Assembly (NCBI RefSeq): GCF_003751225.1
Contig: NZ_RJKE01000001.1
Coordinates: 6,882,001 to 6,946,000, forward strand
DNA from: Actinocorallia herbida
Lineage (GTDB): Bacteria; Actinomycetota; Actinomycetes; Streptosporangiales; Streptosporangiaceae
DNA length: 64,000 nucleotides
Reading direction: 5' to 3'
Part shown: positions 9,945 through 18,368 of the stretch, piece by piece
Position numbering within the stretch: position 1 is the first letter of the stretch
Layout of the letters: each line of letters begins with the position of its first letter
Position numbers and translations under genes: made by a program
The notes under the pieces: generated by a model
Database searches by the model: none
What the model saw: the letters and a program-made list of their open reading frames with translations, nothing else
What the model was told of the DNA's origin: nothing

Positions 9945-9985
9945 CCGGCAAGTCAAGCCGACAGGGTGTTGCCGGGGTGTATGCG

Positions 9986-10002
9986 GTCGGCGATATGCCG
10001 AC
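9986..10002. promoter_or_regulatory. Inverted repeat in the promoter region of the two-component operon
   Basis: GTCGGC and GCCGAC flank a 5 bp spacer, 30 bp before the regulator start. It could be an autoregulatory operator; there is no other support. Confidence 0.3.
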
Positions 10003-10031
10003 GATACGCGCGGGCTCGTAGCCTTGACGAC

Positions 10032-10727
10032 ATGCGTGTGCTGATCGTGGAGGACGAACCCTATCTGGCGGAGGCCATCCGTGACGGCCTGCGCCTGGAG
10101 GCGATCGCGGCCGACATCGCGGGCGACGGCGACACCGCTCTGGAACTGCTGGGCGTCAACGCCTACGACATCGCCGTCCTCGACCGCGACGTCCCCGGGC
10201 CGTCCGGCGACGAGATCGCCGAGCGCATCGTCGCGTCCGGCAGCGGTATGCCGATCCTCATGCTCACCGCGGCCGACCGGCTCGACGACAAGGCCTCAGG
10301 ATTCGGGCTCGGCGCCGACGATTACCTCACCAAACCCTTCGAGCTCCGGGAACTCGCGCTCAGGCTCAGAGCGCTCGACCGCCGGCGGGCCCACCACAGA
10401 CCGCCCGTCCGTGAGATCGCGGGGCTGCGGCTCGACCCGTTCCGCCGAGAGGTCCACCGGCACGGCCGCTACGTCGCGCTGACCAGGAAGCAGTTCGCGG
10501 TGCTCGAAGTCCTCGTCTCCGCCGACGGCGGTGTCGTCAGCGCCGAGGAACTCCTGGAACGCGCGTGGGACGAGAACGCCGACCCGCTCACCAACGCTGT
10601 GCGCATCACCGTCTCGGCGCTGCGCAAGCGCCTCGGCGAACCCTGGATCATCGCCACCGTGCCGGGCGTCGGCTACCGCATCGACACGGGACCGGGGACC
10701 GGACACGAGGGAAGAGACGGTGCGTAG
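10032..10727 (+). CDS. OmpR-family response regulator (CutR-like)
   Basis: Protein of 231 aa with a receiver domain (MRVLIVEDE, phosphoacceptor Asp in IAVLDRDVPG, Lys in DDYLTKPFELREL) and a C-terminal winged helix (LTRKQFAVLEVLVSADGGVVSAEELLERAWDE, VRITVSALRKRLG, VPGVGYRI). The VLDRDVPG form of the phosphorylation loop is typical of CutR of Streptomyces and its relatives. It overlaps the kinase gene by 8 bp. The convergent GlxA-type copper oxidase further downstream makes a copper or secretion-stress link attractive, but that is only positional. Confidence 0.92.
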   Translation: MRVLIVEDEPYLAEAIRDGLRLEAIAADIAGDGDTALELLGVNAYDIAVLDRDVPGPSGDEIAERIVASGSGMPILMLTAADRLDDKASGFGLGADDYLTKPFELRELALRLRALDRRRAHHRPPVREIAGLRLDPFRREVHRHGRYVALTRKQFAVLEVLVSADGGVVSAEELLERAWDENADPLTNAVRITVSALRKRLGEPWIIATVPGVGYRIDTGPGTGHEGRDGA

Positions 10728-11814
10728 GGCCCCCGGGCTCAGCGCTCGCCTCAAACTCACCCTCAGCTACACCGGATTCCTCCTGCTCGCCGGCGCCCTG
10801 CTGCTCGCCGCCTGGTCGGTGATCCTCCTGGGATTCCAGCGGCGGGCGATCGACGCGCAGGGGCTGGTCTTCGCGGTTCCGGGCGCCGGCCTCCTGCGCT
10901 CCTTCGCGCCGTCGGCGGCCGCGGTCATGGCGTTCCTGCTGGTGTTCGGCCTCTCGGGGGGATGGATCCTCGCCGGCCGCATGCTCGCCCCGCTGACCCA
11001 GATCACGGACGCCACCCGCGCGGCCGCGAACGGATCGCTGTCCCACCGGATCCGGCTGCCCGGCCGCAACGACGAGTTCCGCGAACTCGCCGACGCCTTC
11101 GACACGATGCTCACCCGGCTCGAGGCGCACGTCGCGGAACAGCGGAGATTCGCGGCCAACGCCTCCCACGAGCTGCGCACCCCGCTGGCGATCTCCAAGG
11201 CGCTCCTCGACGTGGCCCGCGCCGATCCGGCACACGACACCGGCGAGGTCATCGAGCGCCTCCGCAACGTCAACACCCGGGCGATCGACCTCACCGAGGC
11301 ACTGCTCCTGATCGGCCGGGCCGACCAGCGGTCCTTCGCCCGCGAGCCCGTCGACCTGTCCCTCATGGCGGAAGAGGCCACCGAGACGCTCCTCCCCCTC
11401 GCGGAGAAGCACGGCGTCGCCATCGAGACCTCCGGCGACATCGCCCCCACGAGCGGATCACCGGCCCTTCTGCTGCAGCTGGCCATGAACCTCGTGCACA
11501 ACGCGATCATCCACAACCTGCCGGCGCGGGGCACCGTGTGGGTCGGCACCGGCGTCCGCCCCGGGACGGTGGTCCTCACCGTCGAGAACACCGGCGAGCA
11601 GGTCGCCCCGAAGCTGGCCGCGACGCTCACCGAGCCCTTCCGCCGTGGCACGGAGCGCCTGCACACCGACCACGCGGGCGTCGGCCTGGGCCTGGCGATC
11701 GTCAAGACGATCACCCAGGCGCACGACGGAACCCTCACCCTGCTCCCCCGTCCCTCCGGCGGCATCCGCGTCACCGTCGAGCTCCCCCGGACGACCGCGC
11801 ACCCCGACGGCTGA
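10720..11814 (+). CDS. Sensor histidine kinase (CutS-like)
   Basis: Kinase of 364 aa. TM1 is at residues ~15-37, a short extracellular loop follows, TM2 at ~65-85, then HAMP (RMLAPLTQITDATRAAANG), H-box NASHELRTPLAISKALL, N-box LAMNLVHNAIIHN and the G-box GVGLGLAIVKTITQAHDG. The short sensor loop suggests an intramembrane or membrane-stress signal. The GTG start at 10720 lies inside the regulator's last codons, giving an 8 bp overlap. It ends before a perfect 15 bp hairpin. Confidence 0.92.
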   Translation: MRRAPGLSARLKLTLSYTGFLLLAGALLLAAWSVILLGFQRRAIDAQGLVFAVPGAGLLRSFAPSAAAVMAFLLVFGLSGGWILAGRMLAPLTQITDATRAAANGSLSHRIRLPGRNDEFRELADAFDTMLTRLEAHVAEQRRFAANASHELRTPLAISKALLDVARADPAHDTGEVIERLRNVNTRAIDLTEALLLIGRADQRSFAREPVDLSLMAEEATETLLPLAEKHGVAIETSGDIAPTSGSPALLLQLAMNLVHNAIIHNLPARGTVWVGTGVRPGTVVLTVENTGEQVAPKLAATLTEPFRRGTERLHTDHAGVGLGLAIVKTITQAHDGTLTLLPRPSGGIRVTVELPRTTAHPDG

Positions 11815-11878
11815 CCCTGCGGGAGCACACTTCCGCGGCCCTCCACCGGCGACGGCGAGCCTGTACCCGGGACGGAAC

Positions 11879-11922
11879 GCAGCGGTCGCAGCGCTCTCCG
11901 GGGAGGTGCTGCGACCGCTGCG
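11879..11922. terminator. Perfect 15 bp hairpin between convergent genes
   Basis: CGCAGCGGTCGCAGC (11879-11893) and its exact complement (11908-11922) enclose a 14 nt loop. It is placed between the kinase and the converging oxidase gene and probably terminates both. Confidence 0.65.
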
Positions 11923-11939
11923 GGCGGCGCTGTCGAGGA

Positions 11940-14117
11940 CTAGCCCACGTGGATCCATCTGGCGACGGAGGGCAGGCCCTTGGCGTCGGTGGCGAAGAGC
12001 ATGTACCAGCCGGGAGGGGCGATGCTGCTCTTGCCGGTGAGCTTGAACTTGACCGTCTTGCCGGTGACGGTGAGCTTCTCCGGGGCGACGGCGCGCTGGT
12101 TGGGGTCGGAGGAATGGGTGACGGCGGCCGGACGGATCAGCCAGGCGGTCTTGATCTTCCGGTTGGTCTTGAAGGTGTAGGTGTTGCCGTAGGCCCAGTA
12201 CCGAGTGCCGACCCCGGTGATCTTCGGGCGCGGGCCCTTGAAGAAGTAGGGCGGCTTGTAGATCGAGATCCGGGTGTCGTAGAAGTTACTGGCCGGGTTC
12301 GACCCCTGCGCCATGACGGCGCCGTTCGGCAGCAGGATCGAGGAGTTGTGGTAGGTCCGGCCGACGGGATCGGCGGCCATGGGCGTCCACTGGCCGGGCT
12401 TCTTCGGATCGAAGACGGAGGCCTCGTGGGTGTATCCGGCGCGGTTGCCGCGGGAGCCACCGGTCTCGAAGACCTTCCCGTCGGGGAGGATGACGGCCGA
12501 CAGGTACACCTTGGGCGTCAGCAGATCGGGGCCGCGCTTGAAGCCCGCCCCCGCGTCGTCGAGGTCGACGATGTCGGTGTGCTGGTGCGCGCCGTCCTGC
12601 TGGCCCTGAGCCGTGCCGTTGAAGTTCATGCCGCCGAGGACCATGACCTTCTGGTTCTGGGCGGGCGGCAGGAGCAGGCTGGCGGCCTGGTCGCGGGCGT
12701 GGTCCTGGCTGAGCCCGCCGACCGGGGTCCACTTCTTGGTCTTGATGTCGAGGAAGCCCGGGCCGAGGAACGGCTCGCCGTCGGAGTAGTTGTTGCCGTC
12801 GTTGTTGCCGGTGGGGTGGCCGAAGACGCTGGCGCCGGTGTAGAAGAGCCGGTTGTCCTGGGTGAGGATGAGCGAGGGGTAGGTGGCCCAGTTGATCCCG
12901 GTCTGCACGACCTGGTTCTCGGGCAGCCACTTGCCGCCGGTCTTGGAGTTCTTGTCGTACTTGAACAGCTCGGTGACACGCGAGATCTGCTGCCTTCCGC
13001 CCGCGTACTCACCCGCGTAACCGCCGACGGTGTAGACGTCGCCGTTGCCCAGGACCGTCGCCGACGGGTACCAGTGCCCGTCGCTCATGTCGTTCGTCTG
13101 GATGTACTTCTCGTCGAACGGGTCGAAGAGGTAGGAGCGCTCCTCGCCCAGCCAGCCGTCCTCCTGGGGAACGTAGTCCGGGTACTTCTTCGTCCCGCCC
13201 ATCACCAGGACGCGGCCGTCCGAGAGCTGGACGTGGCCCGCGCAGAACATGTCGGACGGGGTGCCGATCTTCTTGTACGTGTTCTTGATCGGGTCGTACA
13301 GCCAGCTGACGAGCCGGCCGGCTTCCAGGCGGTTGTCGAAGTTGGCGCGGTTGTTGCCCGATCCGGCGATGAGCAGGACCTTGCCGGTGACCAGGAGCAC
13401 GGCGTGCATGGCGCGCACGCCCTTCTTGAGGCCCGTGCCGCCGTCTCCCGTGTCGCCCTCGCCGTCCGGGACGGGGTCGCCGAACTCACGGACCGCCCAC
13501 TTGCCCTGGGTGCAGCCGTTCGGGTCGGTGCACACGCCGGTGACGCCCGGAGCCCGAACCGCCGTGTAGTCGTCCGTGGTGATCTTGCCCTTGCCCTCGA
13601 CGGCGAGGCCGAAGCGGATCGCGGTGGTGCCGTCGGGGGCGAAGGGCGTGCGGACCTCCACCCGCTTCCACTTGGCCGAGGCGCCGCCGACCGCGAGGTC
13701 CTTCCACTTGTGCCACTTGCCCTTGGCGTCCTTGCGGAAGGTCACCACCTTCATCTTGGCGGTGTCGCTCTTCAGGTAGAACGACAGGTCGAACCGCTTG
13801 CCGCCCGTCGTCTTGATCGCGCAGGCCGGGGTCTGCACCAGGGCGCGGGCGCCCGAGACCCGCACCTTCATGTCGATCTGGACGGCGCGCTTGCCTGAGC
13901 GGCCCGCGACGACCTTCGTCTTGGCGGTGTTGTGCCCGGTCGACCAGGTCGTCCAGCATTTGGGGAGCTTGCCCGCCATCGTTTCGAGCTTGGGGTTGGG
14001 GACGAGGTTCGGCGCCGCGCTCGCCGGCGCGGGGATCGCCGCCGGGACGGTGGCGGTCACCGCCACCGCCAGACCGGACAGCAGCGCGCGCACTCGCGGA
14101 TTGTGCGTCTTCATCAT
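11940..14117 (-). CDS. Secreted galactose/glyoxal oxidase-type copper-radical oxidase
   Basis: Protein of 725 aa with a Sec signal peptide (cleavage near APASAAP, residue ~35). Residues ~36-190 form a beta-rich carbohydrate-binding-like module, residues ~205-620 a kelch propeller, and the C-terminus an E-set domain. The active-site set of the galactose oxidase/GlxA family is intact: Cys292 (FCAGH) and Tyr350 (HWYPSATV) for the thioether cofactor, Tyr589-His590 (RTYHNSSILLPNG) and His668 (VTHSSDPNQR) as copper ligands. It should oxidise an alcohol or aldehyde to produce H2O2 outside the cell. Streptomyces GlxA acts with CslA on a surface glycan; no cslA gene is here. It follows the small gene at 14143 by 25 bp. 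Confidence 0.92.
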   Translation of the reverse strand: MMKTHNPRVRALLSGLAVAVTATVPAAIPAPASAAPNLVPNPKLETMAGKLPKCWTTWSTGHNTAKTKVVAGRSGKRAVQIDMKVRVSGARALVQTPACAIKTTGGKRFDLSFYLKSDTAKMKVVTFRKDAKGKWHKWKDLAVGGASAKWKRVEVRTPFAPDGTTAIRFGLAVEGKGKITTDDYTAVRAPGVTGVCTDPNGCTQGKWAVREFGDPVPDGEGDTGDGGTGLKKGVRAMHAVLLVTGKVLLIAGSGNNRANFDNRLEAGRLVSWLYDPIKNTYKKIGTPSDMFCAGHVQLSDGRVLVMGGTKKYPDYVPQEDGWLGEERSYLFDPFDEKYIQTNDMSDGHWYPSATVLGNGDVYTVGGYAGEYAGGRQQISRVTELFKYDKNSKTGGKWLPENQVVQTGINWATYPSLILTQDNRLFYTGASVFGHPTGNNDGNNYSDGEPFLGPGFLDIKTKKWTPVGGLSQDHARDQAASLLLPPAQNQKVMVLGGMNFNGTAQGQQDGAHQHTDIVDLDDAGAGFKRGPDLLTPKVYLSAVILPDGKVFETGGSRGNRAGYTHEASVFDPKKPGQWTPMAADPVGRTYHNSSILLPNGAVMAQGSNPASNFYDTRISIYKPPYFFKGPRPKITGVGTRYWAYGNTYTFKTNRKIKTAWLIRPAAVTHSSDPNQRAVAPEKLTVTGKTVKFKLTGKSSIAPPGWYMLFATDAKGLPSVARWIHVG

Positions 14118-14142
14118 GGCTCCGGGGAATTCTGGGGGCCCG

Positions 14143-14598
14143 CTAGTCGCAGGCGATCTTGTTCTTGTCGGGATCGAGGCGCTGCCGGTCGGTGCCCACG
14201 ACCCGCACTTCGCCGAACCCGTTGATCTTCAGCCAGAGGCATTTATCGGAGTACGCGGTGATGCCGTCGGGGAACACCCACGGCACGCACTGCGTCGGCT
14301 CCCCGTAAGCGGGGTCGCACCCGTCGTTCGATGTCCCGTCGGCCTTGGGGGAGGTCGACGGGAGTCGGGTCTCGCGCAGGTCCGTCGCCTGGGGTGTGAC
14401 GGCCTCGGCCGTCGGTGTCGTCTCCGGCGGCGTGGGCACGATGCCCTCCCCGTCGTCCGGTGCGAGGAGCGCGTCCGCCTTGGCGGGACCCTCCTGGCCG
14501 GGAAGCGCGTGCTGCGTGCCGAGATAGACGCCCGTGCCCGTGATGCCGAGTGCCACGACGCCCGCCGCGACGGCGATGCGAACGCGTTTGGTGCCCAT
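14143..14598 (-). CDS. Membrane-anchored/secreted small protein with Excalibur-like C-terminus
   Basis: Protein of 151 aa. One N-terminal TM or signal segment (residues ~7-27), a Pro/Thr/Ala-rich linker, then a Cys-containing C-terminus ending DRQRLDPDKNKIACD. This end resembles the Excalibur/nuclease-tail calcium motif (DxDxDGxACE), but with Lys/Asn replacing some acidic ligands, so calcium binding is uncertain. The ATG at 14598 directly precedes the hydrophobic segment; an earlier ATG would give an unusual tail. It is 25 bp upstream of the copper oxidase gene on the same strand, so the two may be co-expressed at the cell surface. Confidence 0.6.
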   Translation of the reverse strand: MGTKRVRIAVAAGVVALGITGTGVYLGTQHALPGQEGPAKADALLAPDDGEGIVPTPPETTPTAEAVTPQATDLRETRLPSTSPKADGTSNDGCDPAYGEPTQCVPWVFPDGITAYSDKCLWLKINGFGEVRVVGTDRQRLDPDKNKIACD

Positions 14599-14829
14599 TG
14601 TCGTGATCAAGCCCAACTTCGCCAGAATGCCGTGAAAGTTCCAGGCATGCCCAATGATCACCGGATGCTAGCACCGGCCCGCGCGGCTCCCGGGAGATCG
14701 TGATTGTTAAGTCAATTATCGTTATCACCCGGCCGCGGCAGGGCCGAGAAGCCGCCGTAGGCTCGCGAACCGGCGAACCCGAGGAAGGTCGAGGCGACGT
14801 CGCCGCCTCCGCCCCCCAGAGACGCCAAT

Positions 14830-14856
14830 GGCCGGTTTCCTTGACGGAAACCGGCC
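14830..14856 (-). terminator. Hairpin downstream of tRNA-Val(CAC)
   Basis: GGCCGGTTTCC and GGAAACCGGCC form a perfect 11 bp stem with a 5 nt loop, 24 bp past the tRNA 3' end. Probable terminator or processing signal. Confidence 0.7.
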
Positions 14857-14879
14857 TCTGACCTGCTGATCAATCCGGG

Positions 14880-14951
14880 TGGGCGATACTGGGTTCGAAC
14901 CAGTGACCTCTTCGGTGTGAACGAAGCGCTCTCCCACTGAGCTAATCGCCC
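14880..14951 (-). tRNA. tRNA-Val (CAC)
   Basis: Minus-strand cloverleaf: acceptor GGGCGAT/ATCGCCC, anticodon stem CTTCG/CGAAG around TTCACAC (anticodon CAC), T-loop GGTTCGAACCC. CCA is not encoded. Confidence 0.95.
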
Positions 14952-15065
14952 GGGTGATCGTCCCGGGCTGCCCCGGCAACGGGGTTAAGACTAGCGTGTT
15001 TCGGGGGTGGTTCGCACATCGATTGGGGAAGGGGCGGGGAGGCGGGGTTTCCGGGTGTTTCCGGG

Positions 15066-15398
15066 CTAGACGGTGAGGGTGCGGCAGCCCAGGGCGGAGG
15101 CCAGGGTGCGGGCCGCGGAGGCGGCGGCGGATACGGGGGCCAGGCGGCGGGGGTGGGGCCACAGCCAGAGGTAGTGCCAGCCGGCCTCCGGATCCAGGCG
15201 GCAGGAGACCTCCTCCCGGGCGTCGGCGCGGGTGACCGCGAGACGTTCTGGGCGGCCCGCTTCGGGGGGGAGGAGTTCGGTGCGCAGTTCGGGCCAGCCG
15301 CGCCGGACGGCCTGGGCCAGCGCCGCCAGGTGGGCCGTACCGGGGTCGGGGGAGCCGGGGGCCGGCGGCTCCGCGGCCTCCGTGATGTCCATGCTCAT
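15066..15398 (-). CDS. Hypothetical protein
   Basis: Predicted 110 aa soluble protein from ATG 15398. The reading frame is open further upstream, but the Arg-rich extension there looks non-coding. Features: acidic/Pro-rich N-terminus, AQAVRRGWPELRTELLP, DPEAGWHYLWLWPHPRRLAP and an Ala-rich helix at the end. No family recognised. It sits downstream of the CvnB-like gene, where a complete conservon would carry CvnC (DUF742), but it does not resemble CvnC. Confidence 0.5.
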   Translation of the reverse strand: MSMDITEAAEPPAPGSPDPGTAHLAALAQAVRRGWPELRTELLPPEAGRPERLAVTRADAREEVSCRLDPEAGWHYLWLWPHPRRLAPVSAAASAARTLASALGCRTLTV

Positions 15399-15564
15399 AA
15401 CGGTGACGGTAGAGGCGCGCGGGCTCCCCGGTCCATCATGTTTCGCGGCGTTGCTCGCAGGAAAATCGAGAGATCCGGTCCGGCGCCCCGATCGTGGTGC
15501 TTCCACAGCTTCCATCCCCTTTGACAGATCACGTGGATCACGCGGATCCATCCTGGAACGGCGA

Positions 15565-15592
15565 AGCCGCGCCCCCTGCGGGGAACGCGGCT
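15565..15592 (-). terminator. Hairpin after the CvnAB pair
   Basis: AGCCGCG and CGCGGCT enclose a second CCCC/GGGG stem, 16 bp beyond the roadblock gene stop. Candidate terminator separating this pair from the hypothetical gene. Confidence 0.5.
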
Positions 15593-15607
15593 CCACGGTG
15601 ACCCGGA

Positions 15608-15991
15608 TCAGGTCGTGCGGGCCGCGGCCGTGAGGTGGCGGCTGACGCGCTTGATGAGGAGGGCCATCTCGTAGGCGACCTGGGCGGCCTGGGCGCCCGC
15701 GTCGCTGAGCACGGCGAGGCAGGTGCCGGTTCCCGCGGGCAGGACGAAGAAGAGCCTGTCGTCCAGCTCGATCACCGCCTGGTTGACCCGCTCGGCCGAG
15801 TAATGCTCGGCGGCTCCCCGCGCCAGGCTGTGGAAGCCCGACGACAGGGCGGCGAGGAACTGGGCGTCCTCGGAGGACATGTTGCGGGACGCGGCCATGA
15901 CGAGGCCGTCGCGGGAGAGCAGGAGGGCGTGGTGGACGGGGATCACCCGGTCCACCAGGTCGTCGAGCAGCCAGTTGAGTTCGCCGGTCAC
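15608..15991 (-). CDS. Roadblock/LC7-domain protein (CvnB-like)
   Basis: Protein of 127 aa with the roadblock/LC7 fold (GELNWLLDDLVDRVIPVHHALLLSRDGLVMAAS near the start). Such proteins partner CvnA kinases and CvnD GTPases in actinomycete conservons, in which they relay morphological or osmotic signals at the membrane. GTG start overlaps the CvnA stop by 4 bp (GTGA), so translation is coupled. Confidence 0.9.
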   Translation of the reverse strand: MTGELNWLLDDLVDRVIPVHHALLLSRDGLVMAASRNMSSEDAQFLAALSSGFHSLARGAAEHYSAERVNQAVIELDDRLFFVLPAGTGTCLAVLSDAGAQAAQVAYEMALLIKRVSRHLTAAARTT

Positions 15992-18243
15992 GGTCTGTTC
16001 CGTTCGTCAGTCGGGTCGTCGCCCTGGCCGTCGCGTCCGCGCGCCCAGCCGTACTGGAGCGAGGACATGAGGGCGCGGCTGGACTCGGGGTCTGGTTCCT
16101 CGAAGTCGTCCTCGACAGGGGGCGGCGTGGTCTCCGTGCGCAACTGCGGGGCCATGCTCTGCTGCTTGCGGCGGCGTGGAAGCCGTCCGGCCTGCTCGGG
16201 GGTGGCGTCCGGTTCGAAGCGGTTGTCGGCCGCGCGCGCCGGGGCGGCGAGCGGGACGGGGCGCCGTTCCGGGGCCGCCATGACGGCCGGGGAAGGGGGC
16301 GGCGCGGAGCGGGGCGCGTTGACGGCGGGCCGGGACGGTGCGTCCTGGACGGTCAAGCCGGAGGGGATGAGGACGACGGCGGTCGTGCCGCCGTAGGCGG
16401 AGGGCTGGAGGGCGACTCGGATACCGTGCCGGGCGGCGAGCCGCGCGACGACGAAGAGGCCGAGCCGGTCGGAGTCGGCGAGGTCGAACTCGGGCGGCTC
16501 GGCCAGGCGGCGGTTCAGCTCCGCGAGCTGGTCGGGGTAGAGGCCGAGACCCCGGTCGATGACCTCCACGGCGAGCCCGTTCGCGACGGCCTCCGCCTTG
16601 ACCAGTACCTCGGTGCCGGGCGGGGAGAACACCGTGGCGTTCTCGATCAGTTCGGCGAGCAGGTGGATGACGTCGGCGACGACCGCGCCGGTGACCGACG
16701 ACGAGCGCGCGACCGCGGGCTCGACGCGGGTGTAGTCCTCCACCTCGCCGATGGCGGCGCGGACGACGTCCTCGATGGGGACGGGATGGTCGAAAGCACG
16801 CACGGTCGGCTCCCCGGACAGGATCACCAGGCCCTCGGCGTGTCGCCGCATCCGGGTCGTCAGGTGATCGAGTTTGAACAGGTCGTCCAGCTCCTCGGGG
16901 CTGGAGGCGCGCCGCTCCATGGTGTCCAGCAACTGGAGCTGACGCTGCAGGAGGCCCTGGCTGCGCCAGGACAGGTTCACGAAGACCCGGCCGATGCTGC
17001 GCCGCAGCCTCGCCTCGCCGATGGCGACGTCGACCGCGGTGTGCTGGACGGTGGCGAAGGCGTCGGCGACGGACCCGACCTCCTTGGTCCGCGCGCCGCC
17101 GGGCAGGGGCTGTTCGGCGAGGGAGACGTCGATGTTCTCGCCGGCGCGCAGCCGGGCGACCACCTCGGGCAGGCGTTCGTCGGCGAGTGTGTGCGCGGCG
17201 CGTTCCAGTACCCGCAGGTCGCCGGTCATGCTGCGGGCGAAGCGGACGGACAGCAGCAGTGAGGCGATCACGGCGATGAGGCCGATGCCTCCGGCGGCGT
17301 AGAAGCGCAGCATGATCTGGTCGCCGACGGGCGCGATCTGCTCGTCGAGCATCACGCTGACCGCGCCCATGTTGGCGTACCAGGCGGGTTCCACGTTCGC
17401 GACGGCCTGCTGCCACTGGGCCGAGGTCGCCCCCGTCTTGCCCGCGTTGATGCCGCCGTTCCGGATCTGGCCCTCGAGCTGGACATAGCGGCCGAACGGC
17501 TCGGAGTCCGCGAACTCTGTGACCTTGGCGCGGAGGTCCTCGTCCAGGGTCGCGATGCCGAGGCGGAAGAACTTGTCGCGGCTGTCGGCCCACCCGCTGA
17601 ACGCCATGCGGCCGGCGTTGTCGAGTTTGCCGCCGGTGGGCAGCGCGCCGATCAGGGCGGCTTCACGGAGCATGAGGTCGTGCGAGCTGAGCACGTGGAT
17701 GACCGCGTTGCTGTTGCGGTAGGCGGAGACGTCGTCGACGCTCACCATGCCGCTGAGGAGCTGGATGACGGTGTCGACGATGGTGCTGTACTCGTCGATG
17801 ATCTGGACGCTCGAGGCGTCGGCGGCGACCTTGCCGCGCAGCCCGGTGAGGGTGCCGAAGGCGTCGTCCAGCGCGCTGACCTGGGTCTTGGACAGGTCGT
17901 CCATCGCGTCCTGGGTCTCTTCGGAGAACGCCGCGGTGCGGAACGCGGTCACCGTGCCGTCGGTGTACTGGGTCTGCTCGGCGAACTTCGGCGAGTGGTC
18001 GGCGGCCGCGGTGCGTTCCTTCTGGATCGCGTCGAGGACGGCGGCTGTCTGCAGGCCCATGTTGTCGTACTGGGTGTCGAAGTCGAACTTCTTGAGCGCC
18101 GCCGTCAGTGTCGTGGTGGCCGCGAAGGCCCACAGGAGGATCAACGACGCCAGCGGCAGGGCAAGCAGGATGGCGAGTCTTCCACTGACAGGGAGGGCCC
18201 GGGGGGCACTCCCCCCTCTCGCCGACGAACGTCTACCGCGCAC
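15988..18243 (-). CDS. Nitrate-sensor-domain histidine kinase-like protein (CvnA-like)
   Basis: Protein of 751 aa. TM1 at ~22-45, a large extracytoplasmic NIT-like sensor (residues ~50-310, including DAIQKERTAAA), TM2 near 315-340, then a region with conserved NLSWRSQGLLQRQLQLLD. A GHKL ATPase domain follows (LLAELIENATVFSPPGTEV, VEVIDRGLGL, SDRLGLFVVARLA), and a Pro-rich disordered tail. The usual phosphoacceptor H-box is not obvious, as expected for CvnA proteins. GTG start. It is followed by CvnB only; the CvnC and CvnD genes of a full conservon are missing at this locus. The AT-rich 18244-18368 stretch probably holds its promoter. Confidence 0.9.
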   Translation of the reverse strand: MRGRRSSARGGSAPRALPVSGRLAILLALPLASLILLWAFAATTTLTAALKKFDFDTQYDNMGLQTAAVLDAIQKERTAAADHSPKFAEQTQYTDGTVTAFRTAAFSEETQDAMDDLSKTQVSALDDAFGTLTGLRGKVAADASSVQIIDEYSTIVDTVIQLLSGMVSVDDVSAYRNSNAVIHVLSSHDLMLREAALIGALPTGGKLDNAGRMAFSGWADSRDKFFRLGIATLDEDLRAKVTEFADSEPFGRYVQLEGQIRNGGINAGKTGATSAQWQQAVANVEPAWYANMGAVSVMLDEQIAPVGDQIMLRFYAAGGIGLIAVIASLLLSVRFARSMTGDLRVLERAAHTLADERLPEVVARLRAGENIDVSLAEQPLPGGARTKEVGSVADAFATVQHTAVDVAIGEARLRRSIGRVFVNLSWRSQGLLQRQLQLLDTMERRASSPEELDDLFKLDHLTTRMRRHAEGLVILSGEPTVRAFDHPVPIEDVVRAAIGEVEDYTRVEPAVARSSSVTGAVVADVIHLLAELIENATVFSPPGTEVLVKAEAVANGLAVEVIDRGLGLYPDQLAELNRRLAEPPEFDLADSDRLGLFVVARLAARHGIRVALQPSAYGGTTAVVLIPSGLTVQDAPSRPAVNAPRSAPPPSPAVMAAPERRPVPLAAPARAADNRFEPDATPEQAGRLPRRRKQQSMAPQLRTETTPPPVEDDFEEPDPESSRALMSSLQYGWARGRDGQGDDPTDERNRP

Positions 18244-18368
18244 CTCGTACCCCGTCCTCCGTTTAGAAGCGCATTCTTGTACGAGGCAACGTAGTTCTCG
18301 GACGGCCGTTGGACCACCGGTTTGCCCGACTTAACCCTAAATCGAAAGCAAAATTAGATCTTCGTGCA

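Noticed and set aside
10962-13898. 978-codon plus-strand frame
   Set aside because: Spans the kinase in another frame and the antisense of the copper oxidase; low-complexity product.
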